Source: Atherinomorus stipes (taxonomy: Eukaryota > Chordata > Actinopteri > Atheriniformes > Atherinidae). From it: a stretch of 64,000 bases of DNA. The stretch is taken from the NCBI GenBank assembly GCA_023101725.1, contig JALJCO010001098.1, positions 1,364,001 to 1,428,000 on the forward strand. Reading direction: 5' to 3'. Shown here piece after piece: positions 23,331 to 35,446 of this stretch. Position 1 is the first letter of the stretch; each line of letters begins with the position of its first letter. Made by a program: the position numbers and the translations under genes. The notes below the pieces were generated by a model. The model was not told where the DNA came from. It saw only the letters and a list, made by a program, of their open reading frames with translations, and ran no database searches.

Positions 23331-24879
23331 TTTGTTCAGTTTGGCTTTGCGGTTGTGTACGCCTTCCCTTTGTTATCCTGTGGGGGTTTTCCCTTTCTTC
23401 CCACATGTGGGTTCCTGGGCTGCACAGCTAAAGCTAAATTTTTATTTTTACCTTGGTCATGTCAACTATCAAACTTTTAAACCTAATCTTTTCATCAAAT
23501 TCTGCTCAGGGCCTGGAAAAAGACTTGTGCCGGCCCTGACTATAACCTCTGCAAAAGACACATGTGTTGGAAGCACCAAAGATACTTTCTCCAGAAATGT
23601 CAAACTTTTTTTACCAATTATATGTTGACCTTCTTCTGCTTTGGGCCCTTATTGGCCCGGCCCTGATCCCAGTTGCTGTACACATTAGCCACGTCACCAG
23701 TCCATCACAAAGCCAACATAAGAAAAATGAGACAAACAATCGTGCATGCTCAATCCTACAGTGGATTTAGAATCACTAATTAACCTAACATGCACACTCT
23801 ACACTTTTACTGTCTAAATTTTTTTTGTTTAATATTTTTCCAGTTTTTTAAACTCTAGCTTAAATCAATTTATAAAATGCAAATCCAAAAATGCTCCAAA
23901 AAGCTTCAAAATCCTCACTGTAGGAACTGAAAACAGAGATGTAACTGGTGAACAAATATGGACGCCTCACATCAGTCAGACAAATTGAAACTGAGCCCTG
24001 ATGGAGGACCTACTGTAATACACACTCTCTCTTCCACTTACACAAACACGAATGACAGCCTCCGCCCAAGGCAGCGTGGGGAGGAGTGTAAGTGAGGACA
24101 GAATACTTGAGATCAAAGCTGCAGTTGTAGAGGACATGAAATCCTGGATGAGCTGGTCGATGATCTGGACCCTGCAGTCCACACCTGACCCCTGACTGAG
24201 TCAGAGCTCACACTCCTGAACTGCAGGTGGAAAGTGGACTCAGCAAGGAGGATTTCCCAACTGGTCCACCTGCTGAATGAAGAGCAGGACAGAGATTTAT
24301 GACAGTTTCTAACTGAAGAGCAACACCGCTGACCTGCAGAAAAATGACAGTAAGTTGGAGCAGGAATTCCCTCACTGCTCCAAGACCTGCATGAGGAATG
24401 TTTCCACAAGCTTAAGGGACATTTAACCCATTTTTTTTAAAGATATTGCTTTCTTGCCTACTTGCAGCTAAAACAATAATTCTAATAATTTCATTTTATT
24501 CTAAATGAAGTCTTTATATCTTAATAAAAAGCTGAATTTCTTGACTTTCTAGCTTTGCCAACATTTAGAAACAGGGAGTTTCACAGAAATATGCCACACC
24601 TGGATAACCAAAGTAAACTTACTGCATGGAAAGAAACTATTAGAAATTAATAATTCAGAGGAATTCCTGCAAATTGGATGAAGTGATTTTTTTTCTAAAC
24701 AGAATAATTTGTTGAAGAATACAATCACAAGTTTCATTGCATCTAAACTCGGTAAAGTTTGAAAAAAAAGAGAAGTTGCATTCTTAAATACATTTTATTC
24801 CCGATTTTAAAGACAAGATGACTTCCTGTGCTTTCAATCTAAAATATAATATGCTATAAATATTTGCTGTACATTTTAT

Positions 24880-24903
24880 ATGTATATATATATATATATA
24901 TAT
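24880..24903. repeat. TA microsatellite
   Basis: A run of about eleven TA units. A related TA/CA-rich stretch lies at 25125-25165 and another short TA run at 25528-25541. Confidence 0.85.
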
Positions 24904-26961
24904 TCCAATTCAAGAAAAGGCTAAATTCACAATATTAATTGAAATAATGATAAAATGTAAAAAATTGTAATTCTTTATAATGAGATAATGCTTTTGAATT
25001 CTGGTTGTAAAGAATATTTTAAAAAAACAACAACAACCCTGTCCTAGACACATTAAAACACCTTTCCTATAACCGTGGGCCAAAATACCTGTCAACAGGT
25101 GTCGTCTTTTGGAACATTACAACACCTGACATACATACACACATATGTGTAAATATATATATAATTTGAAATAGAATTTAAAGGTATTGTGCACATTCAA
25201 GAGCTTTAAGAGATTTATAAGATAAATTAAACATAATTCAGAACTAATATTCCAATAAATAAATTAATACATGCTTTACAAAGGAAAAAAAGAAAGTTAC
25301 GTTTTGAAAATAAGTATGACAGGATAGATTTATTATGTTATTTTGTCATAAAATTCCTAAAAAAATTTAGTGTTTTGGTTATAACTGTAATAATCTTATA
25401 ATAAAATACTATAAAATAAACTCTTTTTAAAAAGAACATGAAAAACCTTCGGCAGTAGTTGCCACCTGTTGCCACTATAATGTGAATTATTACAATATAG
25501 AAATTATATCTAGATTTGAAGCTTTTTATATATATATATATTTTTTTTTTTTTGTTAATGTTTACTCACATGATCCCTTGTGACACACTGTAACTGGCAA
25601 AGAATGGATCCACCCATACTGTTTCTTTCTCCTTAGAATTTGAAACTTATTATTAAAAATGAGCATTTAGGGGGGGGTGGGGGATTTTTTGATGTATATT
25701 GCAGCAGAAAGGAGTGCGTATATGTTCAAACACACCTCTGAGATCATGACACACGCACAGAGAAAACATCTTGTCATTCATCACGCCAGAGTTTGTGGTC
25801 TGCAGGGATTCATTCCCATGTAGAGAACCAGGCCATTAATCACCGACAGGCGCACACACACCACTGAACTCCGGTGTTGTGTGTCTTATGTAACGTGGGC
25901 GTTCAGCTGGTCACCCCGCTCTGAAATGGTGTTAGAGAGTTTGTTCTGATCTAGCTGAGACCAGAGCCTCCACCACCTCGTCGTCTCACACTCCTGAATC
26001 TGGCCGAGTGTGAGCACGCCAGCTATGCAGCTCACTGAATACCCTCCCAGCCTTACTGCATGCCTCCGGGGATTTTACCCTCGCTGTTAGCGAACTTTGC
26101 ATTTTTACATTTATCTCTGCAACCACCAAGTCTGTTCACCACCTGAAATTTTCAGATTCTTTTAAATTAAACTATAAGAAATTGCCTTAATGAAGTTGTC
26201 AACTGATGTGTTGCTTAATGTTAAGGTGGCCCTGTTGTTAAAAACCTTTGTTTCAGGCCATGTACATGCAAAAATAGGTATTTTGATAGCTGCAGGTTCT
26301 TCTGCACATTATCCAGATGCAAACACAAACTCTATTTGCTTGACCATGTTGTGTGGAGAAAATCACAAAGGTTTGAGGATTGGTCTCTAGAGGGAAATTT
26401 TCTTGTGGCATCAGATTTGGCAAGATATTTATTTTAATCATATTTCATGAGCAACACAATTCAAAGTGATTTACGTAAAACATAAAAAACAATGGGGTGC
26501 AGAAAAAGAGAATAATATAAAATGATATAAAGAGAAACAAAATCATATTAAGATGTTGCAAAAAATAATAAAATCATGCACAATAATTTCAATAAAATGA
26601 TTAAAAGCAAGCAACAGTTTAGTTAACGGTGCAGATTTTACTCATAGGCGAATGAGAACAGAAATGTTTTAACCTGGATTTAAAAGTGTCTATATATTTG
26701 GTGAAAGTTTAATCTACACTGGCAGTTTGTTCCACTTGTTTGCTTGATAATTTTCCCGATTTAGCACCATAAATATGGCCAAAATCCAGATTTTACATTG
26801 CAACAGCAGACCTAGCCAAGATAACATGGTAAATATGCAAACAGCACCTCTCACAAGTTTGCACATAAATGTACATTTATGACCTGACCATAACATGTTA
26901 TATACTGTAGGAGTGCTGTAAGTAACACTCCAACAACGAACAACCTCCCAAAGTCAGAATC

Positions 26962-27173
26962 TAGGAATGCGCAATACCAATTATATCGATACGATACCAG
27001 GAGTTTATGCTACTTTTTCATTGATACCAATACTTTTTGTCCCTTAAAAAGTTGCATGATTGTACAGTTTGCATTAATATCTTAAATGCAAGGGAAATAC
27101 TAGATACAAGTAAAACTTGAGAACAGAAGTTTTGGAAAGAAATGCTTCAAAAACAAAAACAATAATAAATGAA

Positions 27174-27220
<47 letters not shown>

Positions 27221-27240
27221 AATAGTTAATAAATAAATAG

Positions 27241-27307
<67 letters not shown>

Positions 27308-27764
27308 TGAAATTTCCCTTCTGGGATAAATAAAGTATTTTTTTTGCATTTCATTCATTTAATTTCATAAATGATATTGAGGAGTTAGTTAAACAAAAAT
27401 AAGATTAAAACTTCTTTCAGTTATCAAATAAGTTAAATACGGGTTAAGATTATTTGAATTTATCCAGTGGAAAATGTTCAAATATAAAATCCTAAATTTA
27501 CCAAAACATAATCTGAAATAACCTGCTGAAAAATATCAAATCATCATCATCATCACTAACCGTAGCAGGATCATCTGATAGGCTACCACCATCATGTGAC
27601 ACAGACGCCAGAATCATTGACTAAAACTCTCAGAAGTGGAAACAAATTGCATGTTTCGTATCTGTACAGTGGTATTGCGATACTCCCCAAAAAGTATCAA
27701 CTCTGATATTTTGTGTGGCTGGTATCAAAGTATCAACTCCAGGGTATCGGTGTTCCCATCCCTT
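26962..27764. mobile_element. Degraded inverted-repeat element with microsatellite inside
   Basis: The left end TAGGAATGCGCAATACCAAT is roughly the inverse of the right end GGTATCGGTGTTCCCATCCCTT, and both flanks carry repeated TATC/GATACC text. It resembles fish hAT-like elements with a TAGGGATGGG start. The interior contains a long AATA/AAT microsatellite and the tail GATGAAATTTCCCTTCTGGGATAAATAAAGTA, itself a retroposon tail. Boundaries are approximate. Confidence 0.45.
27166..27304. repeat. Compound AATA and AAT microsatellite
   Basis: About 18 AATA units, a short interruption, then about 21 AAT units, immediately followed by GATGAAATTTCCCTTCTGGGATAAATAAAGTA. The following text is a known style of fish retroposon 3' end, so the array may have grown from a retroposon tail. 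Confidence 0.9.
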
Positions 27765-28661
27765 GCAGAATCCCCAGTTTTGGGCCCATCACACTGGAAG
27801 ATAGAAACTGTGATGTGGGGAAAAAAGCTGCATGCACCATGTCTGTACGTTTTCATGTGGGCAGATATTTTCGTGTACACAGCGCTGGATGGATGAGATT
27901 TTTATTTGGGGAAGAGAGGACGGAAAGCCCCTGTTTTCAAAAATATCCTTCTTTGTGTACTTACCCTTGGTCAGTTCTGAATAACTCAGTAATTAGGACA
28001 TGAAAGAGTTCAGTTTCCACTTGGAACACCCACTGAATACACGATGTCTGCTCCAGTTAGCGTGAAACTTATACAGTAACATGGTTTTTCATCAAACTCA
28101 TTTTTAAAAGTCCCATCAGAAACATTTTCAGGGGATCACAGTTATATTTAAGAGCAGAAAAATTCTACCAGATGGTCTGGAAATGTCTCCAAAATGCTGT
28201 GAGTCAGTATTTTAGAAGCTGTTAGTGTGAACAAAGCCTGACTGAGGATCTCATTGTCTGTGTGCACCATGTTCATCCTCTGAGTCGCTCACTAATGAGC
28301 TGTAATGAGCTGAGCTGCCGCCTGTCTGGATCTATAAGGCGACACCTAATCTCCGCTTGGGTCCAGCTGTAGTGGAAACATCAACAGACGAAACAAAGAT
28401 CGGCATGTGTGTGTGTGACAGGATTTCACGAGGCTATTAACAGACATGTTTATTTCTGCGGATAAGTGTTGTCAGCGTCGCCTTGACGACAATCATCACT
28501 GCAACAGTTGTGTTACATTCCCAAATGCAACGAGGGAGTCGATGCAGATGGTAACAAAAACATCAGTGTCCTGGTGTTGAGTCTCCATGATGTTATTCTT
28601 CCACTGAACATGAGAAACTTGGTGTTTTATGTCACTTTAATAGCTTTTTTTCTCAAGTTCT

Positions 28662-29207
28662 TAGGTCATTCTCAAAATTATTCATACCCCCCATTAAAGA
28701 AGGAAAAAAATCCGCTGTAATTAAATTAAGTTAAAATTGACAAAAGTGATAATAAATAAAAATTCTAAGAAATTCATGACATTGATTTTGAATTGTGGTT
28801 CAACAGAAACATAAAAAATAAACACACAAAAAATAAAACAAGTAAACAAACATGATGGGGCTCCAAAGCTAAAATTTTGTGTTGCAACACTTTGAGGGAA
28901 TCACTGCATTCAGGAGTTTTCTGTGATGTTCAATCAGATTTCTGCACCTTTTTGACGGGTATTTTGGCTCAGGGTCAATGAGCAGGGTGCTCTTTTTGGT
29001 CTGGGACAGTTTTGTTTATTTTTTAAAAAATATTTTCAACTCCAATCAGAAATCAATATTTGATTTCACTAAATTATATATTTTTTTTTTTGTAAATTTT
29101 TATTTAGTATTAGTTTCTTAACTTTCTTGTTATTTGAATTTGCCTACTATTGTGAATTTAACTTTTTCTTCAATGGAAGGGTATGAATAATTTTGAGGAT
29201 GACTATA
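28662..29207. mobile_element. Tc1/mariner-type inverted-repeat element
   Basis: The left end GTCATTCTCAAAATTATTCA continuing to TACCCCCC is inverted at the right end as GGGTATGAATAATTTTGAGG-ATGAC, flanked by TA dinucleotides as expected for Tc1/mariner. The interior of about 0.5 kb has no transposase frame. It is a non-autonomous derivative. Confidence 0.75.
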
Positions 29208-29569
29208 TTTTGCTGCAACAAAATGACTAGAATGTGATTTGACTTTTATGCAGTTAAAAAAAAAAAGAAATTACAAAGAAACTCAATAAAATCCAACAAG
29301 AAAACTTGTGAGGAAAATAAAGATCCACAAGAAAGGTCAGAGTACATCAACAAGTATGCATGCATTTAAGTACATGCTCTTTCCTATCATCTCATTCAAC
29401 CTGTTTTTCAGGCTGTTTTTTTTTTTTTTTTTTAGCTTTCATATCATCAGTAAGTAACCAGAGGTGTTTCACATCATCTGATTGTCATATATCAAACCAG
29501 GAAATTTGATGCTGGTTTCTGGGACATTTGACTAGAATTTATCCTGAAGGTGAATTTAACAGGGATTCA

Positions 29570-29970
29570 ATCCAATCCAACTTTATTTCTAGAGCACTTT
29601 CACCACAGTAAGTACTGCATACAAAGTGCTGTACAACAGAATACACATAATACTTCAAAATAGAATCCAGAAACAGTAAAAGGAAAAATAAGAACAAAAC
29701 ATTTAAACATTAAGATCAAAGATAAAACATAAAGACTTTCTTTAGAGTCCTGGAGAGTACTATCCTGCACAGTTACGTTCCTTCTCCAACACACCTGAAT
29801 CTAATGACTGGCTCGTTACCAGTAACGAGGCCTTACAGGCCTCTGCAGAGCTGAATAACACGCATGCAATTAACCATTTGATCCAGGTGTGTTGGGGAGG
29901 GTATGTTTAAAAATTGCAGAATATGTTGTAGCTCTCCAGGACCGGACTTGACACCCCTGTACTAAAGCAT
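29570..29970. repeat. Retroposon tail plus hAT-like palindromic fragment
   Basis: At 29570-29660 a minus-strand retroposon tail reads TCCAATCCAACTTTATTTCT then AGAGCACTTT. From about 29750 a degraded palindromic element follows: CCAACACACCTGAATCTAAT pairs with ATTTGATCCAGGTGTGTTGG, ending GACTTGACACCCCTG. That second part is the same family as the intact element at 54146-54374, but its left terminus is lost. Confidence 0.55.
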
Positions 29971-31568
29971 ATGGAGGCGCATAAATAATAAGATGAAAAT
30001 GAAGGATGATACAAAAGTTTTCTTCCAGGGTTGTTTGATTTCTCTACATCCTTCAGGCTTCAGGTTTTTAGGTGTAGTTTGATTCATGAATTACTACACT
30101 TGTCATTTAGTCACAAGCCTCATCACTACCTGAATGATATTTCAAGGTTTTATAGGCAATGATGCAGTCAGCAATATTAGGAGAGTAAGATTGGGCAAAT
30201 ACAGTTTAGCCAAAATACAGTACAACTAAGGCAATGATACTATTAAGCTAACAATATAACATTAATTCCTTGTTCGCTTTTTATCTTTCAATCCTTAAAA
30301 GGCTGTACATGACCACGACCATTACATAGAGATATAGTTATTTTTATATAATTTTGTCAAATTTACAGCTCCCACATCTGCATGTTCAAACTAATCAGAT
30401 CTGTTCATATTGTGCTTTGAATCAGCCTTCAGTCATTTTAATATTCACTTAGGACTGGTCTGGATTTTTATCTTTCTTCTATTTTCTTGAAGTAAAAATG
30501 TTGGTTGTCACAAATTTGTCTGCACATCATGTCTTTGATAAATGATAAATTACACGCTTACAACAGTTGTGTTTATTAATGATATTTCATATGATAATAA
30601 ACTTATTGCGGTATGAAGATGTGACGGGAGCCTGTCTTCTCCTTTTGATTACAGTAAGAGATATTTAACTGCTTGTAGGGTTTCTTGTTTTTATTTTGTT
30701 TTTTTTGTGCGTTTAAATTGATTGTCAAACCAAATATAACCTCCTTCATGTCAGAGATTTGGTCTCAGTTTCAGAACCATTACACCACTTCCTGCCACTA
30801 ATATGGTGCGAGTTATTGTGGTGAGTACTTTGTTATGATTAGAACAGCTGTGTGTAGGACTGACCTGGACACACGCCCGTCCATGCAAGCTGCTGTTGGA
30901 CAGTTTTTCATACAGAGAAATAAAATTCACACGCTGCTGATGCAATTTGGAAATGGGAGTAAAGGAGGGGAGAAATATAAAATAATGCTTTTTCAGGACT
31001 ACAAAAGTAAGAAAAGAGAGCGATCAGGATGTTTTTTTATTATTTCTAGCAGTCATGTAGCAGGACACCAAAAGATCAAACTAGTTTTTTCTCCGAATGC
31101 AGAATGAAGGATGCAAAAACACAAAGTACGCAGCTGATGTCAGAGGGGAGGAAAATGTTTATGTTTCTCTTGTGGGAGAGACCTGCGGTACGTAGGTGCA
31201 CATCAACGGTCAAGCTTAAACAAACCAAACAAATCCTGTTTATGTTCAGAGGTGGAGCAAGGAGACGTAGACCAAGCAGGTTTTGGCTGAGCTGTTGCTT
31301 GTGTACGTTGAATATTCCTTTAAAACCAAGTCTTCAACATTTACATCATCCTGAGCATCTTATCAGACTGTGATACATTTCTGATTGCCTCCATATTCAT
31401 TGCACTCTGAAGTCTGGGGGCCAGTACCAGTTCATGGTCAAGACTTAAAACCAGGGGGGACAGGGCGTTCTCTGTTGTCACCCCCAGACTCTGTCTCTGC
31501 CCCTCCATGTTAAACTGATGATTATTTTTTAATTTTTTAGCTGTTTTTTTTGTTTTATTTTTAGTGTA

Positions 31569-31612
31569 ATATATATATATATATAATATATATATATGTA
31601 TGTATGTAGGTA
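31569..31612. repeat. AT and ATGT microsatellite
   Basis: Runs of AT units followed by a few ATGT/GTAT units, directly at the left edge of the composite hAT-like copy that follows. Confidence 0.8.
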
Positions 31613-31613
31613 T

Positions 31614-32318
31614 TGGCACGATATTGGAATTTTGGCCGATATACCGATATTTTAAAACTCATGTGGCCGATATTGATACCGATTTAAAGATGAAAAATAA
31701 GCAGTCATTGCAAATAGCAGTGTTATCCGTTTCCGACACTTTGAAAAATCGGGGTGGGAAAAAATACTGATACACTGAAATATCACTATATTGTAATATG
31801 CCGATATCAAATCAATATTTAAAAACGTGGTATCAGTCTATTTTACTTACAAAATTTTGCAAGATTAGATCGTTCTGTTACAAACTCTCACGATATTTCG
31901 TAAATTCTCGCAAGATTTCGTTAGTGAAATAGATCAATACTGTGGTTTTGAGTGTCAAAATGATATCAGCATATGAAAATATTGCACAATCTTTGTGATT
32001 TCTCGCGAGATTACGTAACAGAAAAATGAAATATCCTGAGATTTCGTCAGTAAAATAGATCGACATCGCATTTTTAAATGTCAATATGATATCAGCATAT
32101 GAAGATATCGCGATATTTCAGTGTATTGATATTTTTCCCAACCCCAGTCTTTAGAAGTTTGAAAGTCTTTAAAAAAAAAGAAGTTTTTGAAGAAAAATAA
32201 GTTTTTTTTTGTTTTTTCAGTCTTTAGAAACAGCGGGCTGATCGATTTGAAATATCGATGATGTGGCTGAAGTCCGATATTCGGTTTTAAGGCCGATACC
32301 GGCCGGATATTTTGTATG
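31614..32318. mobile_element. Composite hAT-like element, inverted copy
   Basis: Reverse-orientation relative of 15713-16467: it opens GGCACGATATTGGAATTTTG, passes the inner unit (CGGGGTGGGAAAAAATACTG to TATTGATATTTTTCCCAACCCC) and closes with GGTTTTAAGGCCGATACCGG. Both extreme termini are degraded. It lies about 200 bp upstream of the first visible exon of the SBK-like kinase, so it may sit in that gene's first intron or promoter. Confidence 0.75.
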
Positions 32319-32319
32319 T

Positions 32320-32385
32320 GCAGCACTTTGGAGACATGTTCTGACTTAAATGTGCTTTATAAATGAAGTGGATTGGATTGGATGA
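32320..32385 (+). repeat. LINE/SINE 3'-tail fragment
   Basis: AGCACTTTGGAGACATG...TGTGCTTTATAAATGAAGTGG ending in GGATTGGATTGGAT, a tandem tail. It is the plus-strand version of the tails at 856-910 and 29570-29660. Confidence 0.5.
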
Positions 32386-32524
32386 TGAATAAACTCTGCT
32401 CTAGATATAATCAGTCCTGCTGAAATGAGAGAAACCATCATGATGAGCAAAGATTTTTGTTATTTTTCCCAGATATATCAGACCTTGTACTCTACGTAAA
32501 CCCTAATCTACGTTGTGTGTCCAG

Positions 32525-33943
32525 GCTGCCACAAAGCTTCTGGATGAGATGTGCCATCTGACGGCTCAATCTCTGACCCCGATGGACACATCGGAGCACT
32601 TCAAGGTCATCAAACTGCTCGGTGAAGGCTCGTACGGAAAAGTCATGCTGGCTGTACACAAGACGAGAGGTAAGGAAGATGGCAGGACCTTTATGGCCAA
32701 AAGAGGCACTCCCAAACAACAAACCAAACGATGTGATCGTCTTTCCTGATTCGTCAGGTACTCCAATGGCCTTGAAGTTCTTCCCTCGTGAGTCCACCTC
32801 TCTTCTCTCCTTCCTGAGGGAGTATAACCTCTCCCTGTCCTTCTGCACGCATCCATCCCTGACCAGAGCTCTGGGAATCGCCTACTCAACACCTTCCCAC
32901 TACATCTTCGCTCAGCAAGCCAGCCTCTTTGGTGATCTTTATGATGTCATCATACCTGAGGTCTGCAGACATTTCAACAGGGATTTTCTGAATAATGTTG
33001 GAAAAGCGATAAATTGGATGATGATGGAGTGTAAAGACTAATCGGTCACATTTCTTCTGCAGGTGGGTGTGGAGGAGGACTGTTGCCAGCGGGTGGTCTC
33101 CCAGTTGTGTGGCGCTCTGTCCCACCTACACTCCCTCGGATTTGTCCACAGAGATCTCAAACCAGAAAACGTCTTCCTGTGCGACTCTGCCTGCCGATGG
33201 GTCAAACTGGGAGACTTTGGCATGGTCAGCACAATAATACATTAACTCAACAGTCAAAAGATGGCGTCTCTGAGTTTAAAGTGATACCATCTGCCAATAT
33301 TTACCCCCAGGTGAAGGCCAGAGGAACCAGGGTCCCGGAGGTCTGGTACAGCTCCCCTTACTGCACCCCTGAGGCTGAGATCGCTCGAGGGAATGAGGAC
33401 AGCTGGAGCAGCATCACTGATGGGAACAGTGGCTTTAAGGAGGATGAGGAGAAGAAGAAGAAGGAGAGAGTTTGGGTGTCTGTGGAGCCCAGCACAGACA
33501 GCTGGGCGCTGGGCATCCTGACGTACGCCATGCTGACCGGCAGTCACCCCTGGGCGGAGACAGCCAGCGACTGCCGCGCATACCTGAAATACCAAGAATG
33601 GTTGGACCAGCCTAAAGGCCCCAACGATGATCTGGATGTGTGGATGGAGCCACAAACAGCGAGCACAAAGGATGCCACGGATCTAAGCGAAGCAGGACAG
33701 AAGGATTGCCCCCCCGTAGCACCTCAGTTCGCGTGCTTCACCGAGTTAGCCTGCTCCTTCTTCCAGTCGCTCCTCCACCCCAGGCCTCAACTCCGAGGAC
33801 GGCCTGAAGATGCGCTGAGTTACCTCGGAGGAGACTGGATGATGGAGAAAGAGAGGGTGAGGCTGGAGGAGGAGAGGAAGAAGACGAGGGGGAAGGGTGC
33901 TATCAAATGCATGAAGGAGATGGAGGGGAGAGGAGAGCGATGA
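32525..33943 (+). CDS. SBK-family serine/threonine kinase (SBK2/SBK3-like), 5' incomplete
   Basis: Predicted cytosolic protein kinase of the SH3-binding-kinase family. Visible exons: 32525-32669, 32758-32960, 33063-33224 and 33311-33943, with GT-AG introns of about 85-100 bp and consistent phase, coding 380 residues to the stop. Glycine loop GEGSYG at residues 33-38, ATP-binding Lys in MALKFF at 55, catalytic HRDLKPEN from 145 and DFG at 167-169 are all present, so it looks catalytically competent. The N-terminal [15 protein letters not shown] matches human SBK2 (LEDMMTLSAQTL), whereas the C-terminal YLGGDW is closest to SBK3 (FLGDDW); I cannot choose between them. An acidic/lysine insert lies at about 198-225. 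An upstream exon with the true start is expected but was not recognised; an in-frame ATG at 32549 is a fallback start. The C-terminal tail is rich in Arg, Lys and Glu. Confidence 0.88.
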
Positions 33944-34639
33944 GCGAAGATGGACTTTTAAAATGATGCAGAAAGAGACAATCATGGACTTGTGTCTGCT
34001 GAACTGTGTAACCACATTATTTAGTTTCTGCCTCACAAAAACACGGACAAGATGTCGGCATGAGTGAAAACGCTGATAAAGTTAAACTTAGAGAACTATT
34101 TATGCTACAGTACATGATAGAAATCTGTTAGCATGTACAGACATGTTCTTTTTATTCATCTCTTGCGTGTCTGAGGTTTCTTTATATGCTGATGATGTGA
34201 AGATGGATGATGAAGGACTCCGGAAACTGGCTTGATGTTAAAAAAAAGTCCTTTTTTTAACAAGAAGTCAAGCATCTAGAAAGAAAGGCATCTGCATCTG
34301 GTGAACTTCTAAAGCCAATGAAGAACAAAGGGTGACGACTCCTTATATAACCTAAATGGTCTCCATCTGAAACTAAGATACCGGGGAGGGGGAGTAGGTT
34401 GAGTAATGTTGAAAAAGGCAGATACCACATATCTTTTAAGCCTAAACCTAACCAACTAAGACTGACAGTGAAGTCAAAAAGTTTGAACTTGGATCATTTG
34501 TACTGTCAGTCAGCACCCTCATATCACCTTATATGGAGTTTTGAAACGTTATATTGCACTTTTATCACTTTTCAGACGGATCAATGTTAATCAGAACGTA
34601 GACATGTCAGAAACTACCAGGTCGTCGTGATCTGTGGGT

Positions 34640-34960
34640 TTTATGTTCTGTTGCAGTCTTAGTTTCGAGTCTTGTCATTTTGAGTCCCGCCTTGTTTCCT
34701 GTTTTATTTTGTAGTTTTTTCCCTTGTATATTCTGTTTACTTCCTGTTCCCCTGCTTCTCGTTTTGTCATCAGTCCCTCAGTTTATACGCTCCATGTTCT
34801 GCTTTGTCCTTTGTCAGTTCATTGTGTGTAAGTTGTCTTTAGTTGTGCCTTTTGTTTAATTAAATCTTTGTACTACCTTCATCTGCCTCCAGTGTTTCAG
34901 TTCAGGGTCTCATTCACTCATTTCCAGCTGCCTTGATATGTGACAGTAAAACATGGATGA
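34640..34960 (+). repeat. Possible retroposon 3' end
   Basis: A T-rich, C-punctuated stretch (TCTTAGTTTCGAGTCTTGTC ... TTTAATTAAATCTTTGTACT then TCTGCCTCCAG) resembling the 3' ends of recurrent fish retroposons. A similar stretch is at 49840-50100, ending GTTTTAATAAAGACCCACTG. No coding sequence accompanies either. Confidence 0.4.
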
Positions 34961-35387
34961 AACTTTTGTTTAAACCTTTAAAATGTGTTAATTTCACCAT
35001 TTTTCATCATGTGTGAAAGTTACCGTTAATAAGAAATTAAACATGCCATGATACTAAAAGGCACCCACTGAGCATTTTTTAGTCTAACAGATGTCCAATG
35101 GTCGTTAGACGTCTAGGCTAAAATCTGTCACAGGTCTAACAATGAAAGTGTTTTAACCATCTAACCTTAGACTAGCTTAGACTAAATCTAAACTACACTG
35201 TACATGGGGGGGGCACTGATCAGTATGACAGCAAAATGTTTTAATCCAACATTTGACCATCATTTATACAGTTGTTTTTTAATTTAATGTTTAATAAATA
35301 ATGGATTAAATTCAAATGTCTAGATTTGGGCTTAAATATACACAGATTATAGTTTAGGACTAAACTTAGATGGGAGGTTTAAAAGTA

Positions 35388-35446
35388 GGGATGCTCAATT
35401 TTGGCCGATATCCATTATGCCGATATTTTAAAACTCATGTGGCCGA
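35388..35446. mobile_element. Terminal fragment of the composite hAT-like element
   Basis: TAGGGATGCTCAATTTTGGCCGATATC...AAAACTCATGTGGCCGA matches the outer arm seen at 31614-31680. Only about 60 bp remain. Confidence 0.6.

Larger units (their letters stand above)
18860..32500. other. Gene-poor spacer between il11 and the SBK-like kinase
   Basis: No host protein exon could be supported here. The identifiable content is transposons, an LTR remnant, one tRNA-like element and microsatellites, listed separately. A patch at 24000-24420 has exon-like composition on the plus strand (IKAAVVEDMKSWM, then RISQLVHLLNEEQ in another frame) but is broken by stops and shifts; it may be an old pseudogene or repeat that I cannot identify. 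The unknown first exon of the kinase gene may lie near the right end. Confidence 0.5.

Noticed and set aside
27074..27358. 94-codon frame with a long Leu/Ile run
   Set aside because: It is the translation of the AAT/AATA microsatellite.
31569..31612. CRISPR-like or satellite array
   Set aside because: Only AT/ATGT simple repeats; no direct repeat-spacer structure anywhere in the window, which is eukaryotic.
33083..33943. Single 286-codon frame across the kinase locus
   Set aside because: Its first part is an out-of-frame reading of exon 33063-33224 and the intron; only the part from 33311 is the real kinase exon.
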